64,000 nucleotides of DNA from Sphagnum magellanicum (taxonomy: Eukaryota; Streptophyta; Sphagnopsida; Sphagnales; Sphagnaceae), in contig CM038918.1 of the NCBI GenBank assembly GCA_021904315.1, positions 682,001-746,000 on the forward strand. The letters are read 5' to 3'. Position numbers and translations under genes: made by a program. A model generated the notes under the pieces. The model saw only the letters and a list, made by a program, of their open reading frames with translations, did not search any database and had not been told where the DNA came from. The first letter of the stretch is position 1. Each line of letters begins with the position of its first letter. Of the stretch, positions 12,226-24,141 are shown in pieces.

Positions 12226-13654
12226 AAAACAAACACATGTCAAGATAAACATAATGATTTTAAGGTTTAAAAACTTATATTTTTAGGGTTCAGGTCAATG
12301 CCAAAGACAAATAGATTGATTTTATAACTTAACTTTAGCTTTTAGGATTTAGGATATTAACTTTTTAGGGCTTGGATCAATAGCAAAAATACATAAATTG
12401 ATTTTGGGTTTAATTAGTTTTGTAGGGTTAGGTTATTAGGGTTTTAATGTTTAGGTCAACGAAGGGTTTTTAGGGTTTTAGGGTCAAATTAAAATTTAGT
12501 TTAATTTAGGGTTTTCTTTGTTTAGGTTTTTGAAAATTTTCAAATTCAAAGAAAACAAAGAAAAAGAAGTTTAATTTAGAGTTTTCTTTGTTTTCTTTGA
12601 TGAAAAAAATGAAATTACTTTGTGAAAGTTAAGTTCTATTTGAATGAAAATATTGAATGACATTACATGTAATTTGAATTCAATTGAATTCAAATACATT
12701 GAATGGAAATTGAATTGAATTGAATTTCAATTCACTTAAAATTCAATCCCAATTTAATTGGATCGAATTCAACAATTGGATAAGATTCAATTGAATTCAA
12801 AATAAATGGGATGCAAATTAGTGGAGAAGGTATTGAAAATTTGCTCATGAATATGGTCTTGGGAATTTTTTTTAAAAAATTTCCCAAATAAAGGTGCATA
12901 GAAAGCTATTTTTAAAATTCAATTGAAAAAAGGGGATGCATATTGGTGAAGAAAACATGGAATATCTACTAAAAAAATTGGATTAAGATTCAATTGAAAT
13001 TAAAAAATCAAAGAAAACAAAGAAAAAGAAGTTATCTTTTTAAAGGTTTTTGAAAATTTTCAAATTCAAGCAACCAGTGTGCTGGGTTAAAACTTCAGAC
13101 GAAAGTAATTTCAGGTTCTGGGTATTTGAAAAAAATTCAAAAGGACTGGCTAACCCAGAAACCTCAAAGAACCAACTAAGAACCAAAGGTTCAGGGTAGA
13201 TTCTTTGACTGTTTCTTTGAATTTTTTAAATCTGTAGTTTGGGGTTAAAATCAATTGTTTGATTTGCTAAAAATCACTGGTCCAAGTTCCATATACCCAA
13301 CCCTTACCCACCGGATCTTTCTTGGAAAAAGTTAGACCCACCCAACATGGCTGTAAACCTTGCTGAAAAAACACCCTTCTCAAACTACTAACTACTGCAG
13401 GAATACCCACAATGAGCCTCCAGTTTAAGGCGCAAGGACCGAAGGTACAATGTTAAACCTGAAACTACCACATGCTACAAATTTATTAATTTAGTTCCTG
13501 TGCAGGCTAAAGCCCAAGGCTGGGGGGTAACTACTACTACCACCTAGTACCTACCCGCTGGGTATCAAGAGGAAAAAAGAAAAAAAGTGGGGTTTTTAAA
13601 ATGCTGATAAGAACATTAGGCCTCCTTTTTAGTAATTCCCACCTTACTCATAAC
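12226..13654. other. Gene-free AT-rich DNA with telomere-like and AATTGAATTC-rich stretches
   Basis: Between about 12,340 and 12,530 there are scattered ttaggg/tttaggg words, degenerate rather than a clean array. Between 12,660 and 12,800 gaattcaattgaattc-type words recur, giving many short palindromes. A segment of about 45 bp at 12,528-12,575 (gaaaattttcaaattcaaagaaaac and an A-rich tail) is repeated in rearranged order at 13,005-13,070. From 13,075 on is a copy of a dispersed motif (see 21,255). No gene seen. Confidence 0.5.
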
Positions 13655-14350
13655 ATGGATGAAGGCACATCCCAAGCCAACAAAATGTTTGTAAGGGATG
13701 AAGATGATCTCACCACACATGAGAAGGCATCAGTGGAGGCCCAAGCTACCTTATAAGCTGTTCATCAAAAACCAAATATGGATTTCATGGAGGATCTAAA
13801 AAAGCTTGACATGAGATAAGTTGGAAGTTGATTTTGGCAGAATTTTGATGAAGCAATTGCAGAATCATGTACAGATGAAAAGATCCATTCACAATTGCTA
13901 GAATTGTGCAAACATCAATCCTTAAATAAAGGGATCACACCGAACATGTTAACAAATGAACTACAAGTCGTACATGGGCAACTAAGCATGGTGGCTTATA
14001 ACATGGAATTTATGGAGTATTGGTTTCAATTGGAGGCTCATCCAAATTGGCACAAATGGGATATGCTTGATGAATCACTTTTTCACAAGCAAGTTTTTGA
14101 GATTAAGCTAGGTGACTTGCAAAAACTTGTTCATGAGTCGATCTTGGCACCCTCCTTCTTTGGCGATGTGTTAAAAGCTATGTATGATCAGATGATTGCA
14201 TGGTGAGACAAAAAGTCTAAGGATGATTGTGCTACAATGGAAGCAAGAACATTAGAAGTTCATCAACAAGTCCATGAAGCATGGATGGCATATCAATTGT
14301 GTTCCTTTCATGTGCATGTCCTTGGGGAGTATAGAGCAACATTATTGTGA
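13655..14350 (+). pseudogene. Unrecognised 231-codon reading frame broken by in-frame stops
   Basis: From an ATG at 13,655 to a TGA at 14,348-14,350 one frame is kept for 231 codons with no frameshift, and it reads like real protein (acidic, with stretches such as FMEDLKKLDM, FWQNFDEAIAES and KLGDLQKLVHESILAP). It is interrupted by four stops: a TAA after about 35 codons, a TAA and a TGA shortly after, and a TGA after MIAW at 14,204-14,206. Each stop is one transition from a sensible codon (CAA or CGA to TAA/TGA, TGG to TGA), as expected from decay of methylated repeat DNA. The residue pattern does not match a family I know. A gene from a transposable element is the most likely source, but that is a guess. 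Confidence 0.5.
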
Positions 14351-17300
14351 CACCCTAGTGTAACAATTGAGGTACAACTTGGGTGTAATTAATCCTATGT
14401 GACTATGTCATGTATCAGTTACCATTCAGTGACTTCTATACATTTCAATCAAGAGTTTTGGTTTGATTTCATATAATACACATGTCACAATTTTCATTTT
14501 GTTGGTGCAAGTAATTATGGGAGAAGAGCTTATTGCATTGTGAAAGTTCTTTCACTATCAAAAGTCCCTAAATGTTTTGATGCCAAGTTTTGACATGATT
14601 TATGTTGTTGGAAATGTGGGGTCAACAATAGTAGAGGTGGGGACAATGGACCATGGTGGACCCACTGAACGTGTTTTGTCAACCACTTGGTTTGATTATT
14701 TTGACAACAATTTAGTTAATTCCAACCACAAATTCAGAACATTCTATCATGATATGATATGCAAGGATCGAAAGAATTTATGTGGCTCATGTAGAATTCC
14801 TTTTAGGATGTCATCATCAAAATGGTTGTTTTGATGTCTACAGTTTTGCATGGATCTTTTTGCAAAAGGAGAAGATGGTGGTGCATTGCATCTAAAAACA
14901 ATGACAAAATCAGCATTAACTCCAAAGTGACAAGGAAAGTTGGAATTCCTTGGTTGGATCATGTTCCAATTAATGTTGTATGGGGTTTGTGTCACAAGGC
15001 CATTCATTCGAGCAACAATGGCCTTTGCATTGGGAAGATCCCTATGTTTCTAATTGATGCTCCGATTGATATGTGGACAATAGAGTTTGAAGTTTACAAG
15101 TCATGCATTTCATCATCAATTGCACCATTGTTGGTAGAAGAGGAGGAAGCCCAAAAAAATGCATTATGTTTAATCCAATTGTAGGATTGCCCAAACATGG
15201 CATTGGGAATTCTAAACCTACCTACTCTTGGGCCCCAATTTTTGGAAGAGGTTAAGAATGTGCAGAGGGGGCTAATATTCAAAAGTTTATTTTCTAATTG
15301 TTTACTAGTAGGGGAGGCACTATGATGTGGGTTCATGAAATGTTTAGAAAGTATGCAACATTCAACTAACATTCCCAACATTATGAAAAAACAAATTATG
15401 AAAATAATGGACGAGTTTGTAGAAGAGCCTAAATTAATAGATCTAGTGTTTGGGGTAGACATTAGTGTGGATGTGAATGACTTTTAAACTCATGTGACTT
15501 TGTAGGAGCCACACAAGCTGTTGAGTTGATGTTTATTCGTTTTTGTTTTACATATACACAAATTGCAAAGGAAATAATGGCACCTATTTGAGAACTATCA
15601 TGTGAATTTTTGAAAATGATCAATGTGTTCCCTCTGTACAATTCAGTAATTGGGCGTATTGAAAACGGGCACCCATTATTTGACTGTTGAAAAACAGAGC
15701 GAACTGAGTCACTGTTGGTGCTGGTGAATGCCTGGTTTCAAGGCAGGACACCCCAGACCTCAGGCTCCATCGTCGATGCCAGGGCATAGTGCCCGCAAGG
15801 CCTTCTGACACACAGAACATCACATTTGGTAGGCATTCAATTTTCCAAAAGGCCCTGCAATCAGTGGAGGAAAGAATATGCTGGGGTAAGGTGACTTCCA
15901 ATTATATTACAGAATCTGGAGGAAGTCTTTCGATATTAGGTAAACAATATCTCACTGGTAAAAAAATTGTCTTTTGCAATTTGTCTCATCCAATTATATA
16001 TGTCATATGTAATTAAAAAATAATTATATGCAACATTTTTTGGTTGTATATGACATGTTTACTTGCGAAAAACAAGTTGCAAAAAACAGTTTTGTTTCTA
16101 ATGTTTAGCGACACTGCAACCCACTCCACCACTACTGGAAGCACACTACAAGTAGTGTCCATCCCTGGACACTGGTTACGGGATATAATTGATGTTTGGA
16201 CACGCAAGGACTTGTCTTGTTAACTTACCATTTTGGGGTAGGTTAAAAGCTGGAAAAAAGAAGGCAGGAAACTACCTGGTATAAGCTGAATATTCTGTCA
16301 GACATTCCCTGCTTTTTAGGAAAAACATCATGAAAATTCAAAAATAACATATGAAATTTTAAATATCTAGAAAACAATTTAAACAAAATTGGATGAAACC
16401 AATTAATAGTCATAAAAATACATTCAAAACTTTCTGATTGGCAAATGGTACTAATATTTACAAAGGTTGCATGAACATATGGTACTGATACTTTTGTTCA
16501 AGGAAATAAAATGCCAAAAATAAGCATATTCAATAGTTGGAACATCCCCAACATTGTTCAGAATGTAATTTTTTTGGGTTTAATATGATTATTAAGAAGC
16601 CTCACTTGAAAATGTTGAAGCATTGAATACTGACGTGGGTGTTAGTTCACCTTGGTCAGTTGATGACACATTCACATGACAAACTTTGTGGTTTTGTAAC
16701 TTGATGTAATTAAATTATTATCTATGTAATTATTTAACAAGTAAGTTTGGTGATTTATTTGTTGATAGGGTTTCATAATTTAATTATGATTTGGTCATGG
16801 TGCTTGGCTTCCATATAGTAATTCAAGTGAAAAGTCTTTGGCACATTAATGTGCATTGACTCACACATGATAACTTATGTGAAAAAAATCTTTGCCACTT
16901 AATTTTGCATGTGAAATCACATGAGGAGCCATGAAAAGCTATGTGATGTGTAAACTTTATAAATTTTTTTGTTTAGTTTTCTTTTGGTTAGTATATAACT
17001 GGGTGTTTATGATATTTAGAAACACCTTGAGTTGATAGAAAATAAGTTGTTATATGAATGAAAAATTTCACAAAATAGAATTGTGAAAAAAATTCAGATT
17101 TTTATTTTGAAAGGTTTTGATATAATTTATGTGAAATCCATGGTAAGAAAATGATGTGACATATTAATTATACATACATAATAGAAATGTGAAAAAACAT
17201 TTATGCAAACAAGAACATAAATTTCCATAGTTATATAATAAACATACATAGTTTCGATCCTAAACCCACTTGTGAGTTATAATTTCATCCATTTTTTTAC

Positions 17301-18321
17301 AACATTTAAATGGTGTTTATTGTAATTTGACACTTATGTGCCAAACTTTTTTGTTTCATTCATTTTTATATAACCTATAAATGGTGTTTATTGTAAATTG
17401 ACATGTGTGTAATATGTGTAATGTTCAAATGTCAAAAAGGTTTATTACCAAATCAACTAAAACCATACAACTTTGTTGTTATCATCCAAGGTTGTGATAG
17501 ATGAATATGGGGTACAAAGCTCAAGATGTAAAAATTGTGTGATGAATTATAAGGTACAACCTAGGATGATAAATGAGGTGTTGGATTTTTGTTGTTTTCA
17601 ATATGTTCACATCAACTTCCTAATGTGTTCCTCAACATGTTCCCAATAGCTCATCACTTTATTCCAAATCTTTCACCCTAAGTTCTACTCTTGCAATCTA
17701 CATAGCCAGTCCAAAGGAAGAGATTACAATAAATTTATTTCAAGACTGTCAAAAGATTTATTTATTTTTTGTGATGGGCCAATCAAAGATGCCCATAACA
17801 AAAGAAAAATAAATGAAACTTCCTGGTCCCCTCAACTAATTAATATTAGTCAATAATGCAACCAAAAATATGTTGGGTGCATTATGGTGACCTTGGTGAC
17901 ACACCCAACATAATGGGCAAGGGTGAGACCATTCCATGACATTAAGGTCTCCAATAGAACAGTTTCAGCAATTCTTTAAGAAATTCAACAAAGAAATTGG
18001 TTAGTATTATGCGTGTATGATTGTCACTGGAAGATTCTGTCATATAATGTGATCAAGAAAATGACATAATCTGTCACCCCAGACATTAATGTGTACATAG
18101 TGTGCTATCCAGTATGCTGTATACATAATATGGCATGTTATGGATACCAAAGGTGTCTGACATTCATCTTGTATCAAATAAAAATTTCTGGGAAAATTTT
18201 AGACAGTCGAAGGGCAGACAGGTTAAATAATTTGTCAGGGTACATTTTCTACAGCTGGCCGCCGTAGTAAAGACCTTTCCCAGTTGAACATTTTCCATTC
18301 ATTCCCCCTCTACAGAAACTA
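14351..18321. other. Gene-free stretch, no element recognised
   Basis: The longest frame (14,822-15,184, +) overlaps antisense frames of equal length and has no motif. 14,577-15,480 may be a decayed continuation of the element to its left, because short plausible pieces appear in several frames, but I cannot name it. 15,640-15,900 is locally richer in G and C without a supported gene. 16,800-17,440 contains repeated words (aatggtgtttattgtaatttgacac) related to the hairpin repeat at 24,018. Confidence 0.4.
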
Positions 18322-18693
18322 GTAGTGGCATACCCTGTTTGCACTAAATTAATTATTTTCAGGCCACTGTGAAAAAATAATATAAATCCGTCCTGCGGTG
18401 CGAAAATGCGAAATATAAATAAATTATTGCGGATCATTCAGTGCAAAACCCAGGAAAATAGGTACCTATAACGAAAACCGTGACATCTGCAGCTCGCGCG
18501 CTTAAGGGTAGCTTCCTCGCTGCTTTTTAGCCGGTGGGCAGGTCAACCCACCAGCTAAAAAGCAGCGAGGAAGCTACCCTTAACCAAGGGCTGTGTGTAA
18601 ATCTTGAAAATCGGAATTTGTCCACTGCGAAAGGAAAAAACAACCGAAAATAATTATTCGCGACCTCGGGTCGCGAACAGGGTATGCCACTAC
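18322..18693. mobile_element. 372-bp foldback/MITE element
   Basis: The ends are a 13-bp perfect inverted repeat (gtagtggcatacc at 18,322-18,334, ggtatgccactac at 18,681-18,693). The pairing continues with interruptions: ctgtttgc against gcgaacag, and aattattttc against gaaaataatt. At its centre is a long hairpin (listed separately). It encodes nothing convincing. The outer flanks do not show an unambiguous target duplication, so the superfamily is open. It is more GC-rich than its surroundings, consistent with a recent or foreign insert. Confidence 0.65.
18502..18583. repeat. 37-bp near-perfect hairpin with 8-base loop
   Basis: Arm 18,502-18,538 pairs with 18,547-18,583 with a single mismatch, and the loop is 18,539-18,546. 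The stem begins ttaagggtagcttcctcgct and would be very stable as RNA or extruded DNA. It lies in the middle of the 372-bp foldback element. The arm length alone would allow small-RNA processing, but nothing here shows transcription. Confidence 0.9.
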
Positions 18694-20127
18694 GGTAGTA
18701 TGATAATTGCTTGTGGTAGTTGGACCTGACACTTGATACTATCGCTTGTATTATTACTTGTATGCAAGGATTTATGAGGACAGGAGGAGCAGTGTTTTTT
18801 TTCCAATTTTGTGATGTTGTAAGGGAGGTCCCATTTGAGTGGGTTCTCTTGACGGAGGGTCGCACAAGGGTGGTAGTCCAGGGCATCCCCAACCAATGGC
18901 AAACACACGAGTATGGGAACCTCCACATTCGCAAAGATCTCTTCTCTTTCTTTCCTCCATCATTTCCTTCTTGTTTTCTTGAATTTTCCTGATTTGTCTC
19001 CTTCCTCCTTGTGTTTTTGAATTTTCCTGATCTGTCCCATCAAAAATTGTTCCATGAGAACATGGGAACATAGAAATATAGCACGATCTCCCCCACTGCA
19101 TAACTCCCTGGTGATCTTCTGCTGGGGGAGATCCCTCAAAATACAAAGAGAAATTAAAAAAGAGGTTTTTATGTAACCAAAGTGACCATCATCCAAAAAA
19201 GACATACAGCCTTGACAAGAACGACGTTCATAGGCAGACTTAGTCAAATTTTACTATCAATGAGAACTGAAAATAAAACATGTAAGCACCCTTTCATATT
19301 CGTGGCTACCTGCTCCAACCTTATATAATATAGGGTAATGCCCTGAGCTGTGTGCATTACCAGAATAGGAAAGGTGTCCTTAGGAAGGGCTATTAATCTA
19401 GGCCAAAATAGTGGCAGTCAATTTTAGGAATATAATTTCCATGCAACCAATGACAAGCGCATGGAATGAAGGGACCTCCCTTTTCTTTCCTTGGGGGGGG
19501 GGGCCGGGGGTTGCCCAAGCAAAGAGTTCCCAAGTTCTCACATGTTTCCCAAAAAGTTCCAAATAACACCTCACTTTTATCCCATATGCTTTGGCAAATG
19601 TTGTCCTCCTTTCACCTATATAGCTGGGCCAAAGGTGGGGAACTCTATACTTCGAAATAGAACCTTCTATTTTGGAGAGCCTCCATAGTTTCATTCATTT
19701 TGAGTGATGGGCCAGTCAAATGGCTAATTGCAAGAGAATAAAAATCAACTTGGGAGACACCTTATCTTATTATAGGAGAGGTGAAATATATATGTGCAAG
19801 GCAAAGCTGAGGTGGGCCCAATTCCAGTAATGGCCAAGGGTGTTACAAAGCATAAAAATCGTGTGCCTTAATTTTAAGTAATTCCAGTGATTTTTTCTTG
19901 TGATATGTGGATGTATAATGGGAAAAAACATGGCTATATTTGAAAAATGGAATGACTGCAAGAGCGAACATTGTGTTTTAGAAAAAGCCCACCCCTTGGT
20001 GAGGAAAAATTATTAGATTTAACATTCCCTCAAACTACACTACAAAAATCTTCCTGGCTCTTTATGATAATGAAATTCCTCTGAGTCTAGTCCATCATTT
20101 GCTCTTTCTTTAGCTCCTTGAGTACTG
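18694..20127. other. Gene-free stretch
   Basis: Several overlapping frames of 60-135 codons occur on both strands between 18,700 and 19,700, none with recognisable motifs and none dominant. A G-run (11 G, CC, then 5 G) sits at 19,493-19,510. Nothing else is supported. Confidence 0.35.
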
Positions 20128-20323
20128 GAGTACATTGGCAGGTTCGACATATGTCTGTCAAATAATTATTTAATTTTGAAATATTCATTTCAACAAATAA
20201 AATATTATTTAAGCTTCTATATTTTCCTTAAAACATTTGCGTTATTTGAGAATTTTTATTTCTAAAAATTTCAACATTTCTGAGAATAATACAATTAGTG
20301 TCAAAGCTGCCAAGGTAGTAAGG
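20128..20323 (-). mobile_element. MITE of the taccttggc family, unpaired copy
   Basis: About 196 bp, homologous end to end (same orientation) to 55,991-56,188 and inverted to 39,452-39,650. The right end reads gccaaggtagtaagg; the left end (gtacattggcagg) is more diverged. Shared internal words include gacatatgtctgt, catttcaacaaat and ataatacaattagtgtc. It has no coding capacity. It lies outside the palindrome, so the family has been mobile in this genome. Confidence 0.7.
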
Positions 20324-23300
20324 TATTTTGTTGGATTCCAAATCACATGAAAGAGGTGCAAATATAAATAGGTTAAAGTGAACTAGAAAATGAAAGCAAA
20401 ATAATGGTGGGTATCAGCACTATTCAAACAGATCTAACCATTGAAAATTGAAAAGATTATATTATCCGACAGGCAATAGCTAAAGACCTCACAGCGCACC
20501 CCAAGCTACTTCTCCACCAATCCAAACATGAAGCCCTTGAATCTACATGTCACAAGTTCCAAAAATCCCTATTTCTATGTTATTTTGTGAGTAAAAATTA
20601 TATTTGCCTTGGTTGCAGCCTCCTTATTGGTGTCTTCCCAACAAAGGATGTAAAATTTGGACTTGTCACTTAGGGGTACTATCAAGATTCTTGTACAAAT
20701 TGGCATCATTCTTTGTATGGCAGAGTCACAAGTTTGAACCATTGTGAGGGTGAAAGGTGTGACAATTGAGAACTTGTGAAGTGTCAAAGGGGGTCCCTTA
20801 CTTTGCATACAACATTAATTTCTTTTAAAAAAAGACATTAACCCCCTCTGCCAACTTATAGAGTGGATTACACTATATGAACCCATGCCCAAGCATGTTC
20901 ATGGGATTAAGCCCACTTCAAATGCAAAAGGATTTGTTTCAAAACATGTAATGTACCAAGTTTTACAACAAAATAAAATTGAGATGTGTATAGGCCTCAA
21001 GTTTAACAACTAGGTAACTAAAATAAAAATTTAGGTATAAAATTCAGCTTATTTGTCAACTTTTCAAAAAAACAAAAATCAACTTGCCTACCTAAAGAAC
21101 CTGACTTTTTTGTGATTTCAACTTCAGTTTCTGGATTTAGGAAAAGGTTAATTCCATGGTTCGATTCTTGTGCTATTTCAATCAAAATCATGCTAGCTCA
21201 TTCTAAGAGTAAAAAAAGCTTGAGCCCCAGATTTAACACTGCAAACTAGGTACCCTCACAACACTAGTCCTAACCAGTGTTGTGGTTCTTTGAATTTTCA
21301 AAGAACCACTAGTTTAAATATTCCAAAATCAAAGACTGTCAATTTTGGTTCTTGGGAAAAATTCAGAATCAAATAACTGCCAGTCATGGTTATTCCAACC
21401 TTCAGTTTCTGTGAAAGAACTCGTGAAGAATTTAAGTTTGTTCAGTTACAGATTCTTTAAGTTTCTTTAATTGTTGTGGAAAACCCCAGTTATATATCAA
21501 TTTCGATTGTTGTTTTGATGTTTGATAATTGGTGGGCATCTTTATGCTGGGAGAAATGATTTTTTTATTGCAGATACTGAAGGCTACACAGACAAGGTAC
21601 GACTTCTAAGTGAAAGAAGCTAAGTCCATGAAAACTTATACAAAGCCTTCATGCAATCGAGTCAACATGCCAGCTCTGGTAGGTAAGTGGATAAGTCAGT
21701 CCACACACCTGGATGCTTCTTCAAATTATTTTAAAGTTACATATATGATTACATGGGTTCTATTGCAAGTGTTGACTACTTTATGCCTCTCACAAGTGGT
21801 GTACAATTTTGAAATCTGTCCCAAAGAATGATGATCAAAGGATGGCAAGGTTGGTTGGAGTTGAAGGATTATGTTGAATGGTTGTGAAGTGTATGACATT
21901 GTCTAGATCAATGTTTCCCTAGTTGAAGTCCTAACCAAATTGTCATCAATGTTCTTGGTTGTTTTCAAAAACATCATTGTCCCAACACAAATCTTGCATG
22001 AATGACCTTGCATGGACATTTTCCTCATGTACTTCTTTTGGCTACACATAAATTGCATTGTTTAGTGCTTGTAAATCCCACACATGCATTGGTGTATTGA
22101 CATTCCTTTCCCTTAGGAAAGCTTTGACAACATGTAACATCATTTCTTAGTAGGAAGTGTTATGACATGTACCTGTATGATAGTTTGCAATCCTCTCTAT
22201 AATCGCCATTAAGACAATTCCACTTGTTTTTACACGTCTTGCCATTGCATGCAATTTTTGATCTTATAATTACTTGCAGTTCTTCGAAAATTTTGGTCCA
22301 TCTTTGCATTGCAAGAATCATTTTTTTTTTTGGATTAATGATTTGCTTCAAAACGTTATGTTTTTTTTGTTTTCATTCGATCAACGCAAGGATTTCATCT
22401 GAACTCTAATTTCAATTGCACTAGCATGAGGTACTTGAAATCTACAAATTTGATTGACTTGAAAATTTATCATTAGAAAAATAAATTTAATTACAAATTG
22501 TTTGAAAATCCATGGAAACACATTTAAATTAAACTTTTGAAATTGGGACTATCATCCTATAATGGGCCCTATCCAAAACATGGGGCCATGTTTCAAACTT
22601 GAAAATGGATAGTTCTAAAAAAAATACCTGCACTTTGGGGCAACTAATTCCTTTTATTATGAATGCACCCTTAACACAAATAATTATTGTTAATGTTAAT
22701 GATGAGACATTAATAGCGACCTCAACTATCTATCCATGGATTACAACATGTTTGAACAAAATTAGTTAATTATTGATTTAACAATGACCATAACTTAAGG
22801 TCTAAAAGTAGCTTTAGTCATAGCATAGTAGTTTTGACTCTTGACAAGGAAGTTGATTTGGCAAGGTTGGAGATTGGAAAGATGTGGGTTTTCATTCTTC
22901 AATTTCAAAACAAAATTGTGCATCTTGTTGGTTGCTTTATTATATGATTGAAATCTTTGACAAACAAAGTCTACTATTCTTATGTAAAGATCTCTTAAAA
23001 ATTTTAATGTATTTCAACAGCACATTATAACACATAACATTTCCATTGGCACCAAATTAGGTTATGACTTCAAACCAAGATTTACAATTTTGGTCTTGTG
23101 CTTAGTAGAATTTGCTTATTACTAAAGGATTTTTTTGATAGATCTTTTATGTTGGGTAAGGCTTTTAATTACTCAAGGGCATTATCAAAATTAAGCTTGC
23201 AAAATCAAGCAAACCCATCCTTGGGTGGTACCATTAAGAACGTCACACCTTGATTTTTTTAGACTCATCGAACTTTGAAAAATCACACTTAAATGAATAT

Positions 23301-24017
23301 TTTCATAAACTTTTTAATAAGTACATTGATTAGGTTCCATAGATTTTGAAATTTCAATAATATCAAGAATATTTTGTATTTTGATGTTGTTAATTGTTGC
23401 ATTTATAAAAAGTTTTAAGAATGCAATCTTGTTTCATTTCTTTGAACTTTTTGGTTAAAAACACAAATTTGAAATATGATTTGATATTTTTTTTGAGAAG
23501 TTTTAAAATAATTTTGAAGTCATTCTATTTTCAAATTTTTATTAGGTAATCAATTGAATAAATATAATTTAGTTGTGAATTTCCAAAGTTAAAACTATCG
23601 ATTTTTGAATGGACAATTTGAATTAAGAATATGAAATTCTAAAAAAAATCATTTTTTTAATTTCAAAATAAACTTCAAACCATATATTAGTGCATGCAAT
23701 GGATAAACATTAAAAAAAAAACTTATACTTATGAAAATGTTTAATGTATTGGGCCCAAGAAAATGATTTGACCACTTCTGATTCCTTAACCATTCTTTGA
23801 GGTGGTTTCTAGTGGTACCACCCAAGGATGGGTTCACCCAATTCCTTATTTCAATTATATTCAAAATGCCTTCGAGCAAAGGCTTTACCCTATAATTCAT
23901 CATACATAAAATTTTAACATCATGAGTTGTGGACCCTTGACTCATTTGTCACAAATTAACATGGATGAAAACAAAAAAAATAAATTATATGGCTTTTAAC
24001 TAATGTGGCAATAATCT
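20324..24017. other. Gene-free AT-rich stretch with one dispersed repeat
   Basis: Between about 21,255 and 21,470 is a copy of a dispersed sequence built on gttctttgaattttcaaagaaccac; relatives occur near 13,080-13,215, 24,935-25,260 and 36,660-36,900. Scattered short frames (for example 21,610-21,831, 23,649-23,945) show no motif. I see no gene. Confidence 0.4.
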
Positions 24018-24141
24018 TTTGACACTTGATTGTTGTAATGGCACACATTACACAAGTGTCAAATTAGTTGCGATAAGCCTTTGACACTTAAATGTTGTAA
24101 GAACATGCATTACACAAGTGTCAAATTATCGTAAACACAAT
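24018..24141. repeat. 62-bp tandem repeat, each unit an imperfect hairpin
   Basis: Two units start at 24,018 and 24,080. Each begins with tttgacactt and ends its core with acaagtgtcaaa, so every unit can fold on itself, and the pair can also fold as a larger stem. Related words recur at 17,310-17,440. This looks like a tandemly duplicated short MITE or solo hairpin. Confidence 0.7.

Noticed and set aside
12340-12530. Interstitial telomere array
   Set aside because: ttaggg words are scattered and imperfect in an AT-rich stretch; unlike 41,186-41,206 they do not form a run of heptamers.
18527-19247. Several overlapping frames (78-135 codons) on -
   Set aside because: They compete in different frames, show no motif, and one runs into the foldback hairpin.
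19493-19510. G-run as a possible quadruplex
   Set aside because: A single G11-CC-G5 run does not give four separated G-tracts on its own and may be a sequencing-prone homopolymer.
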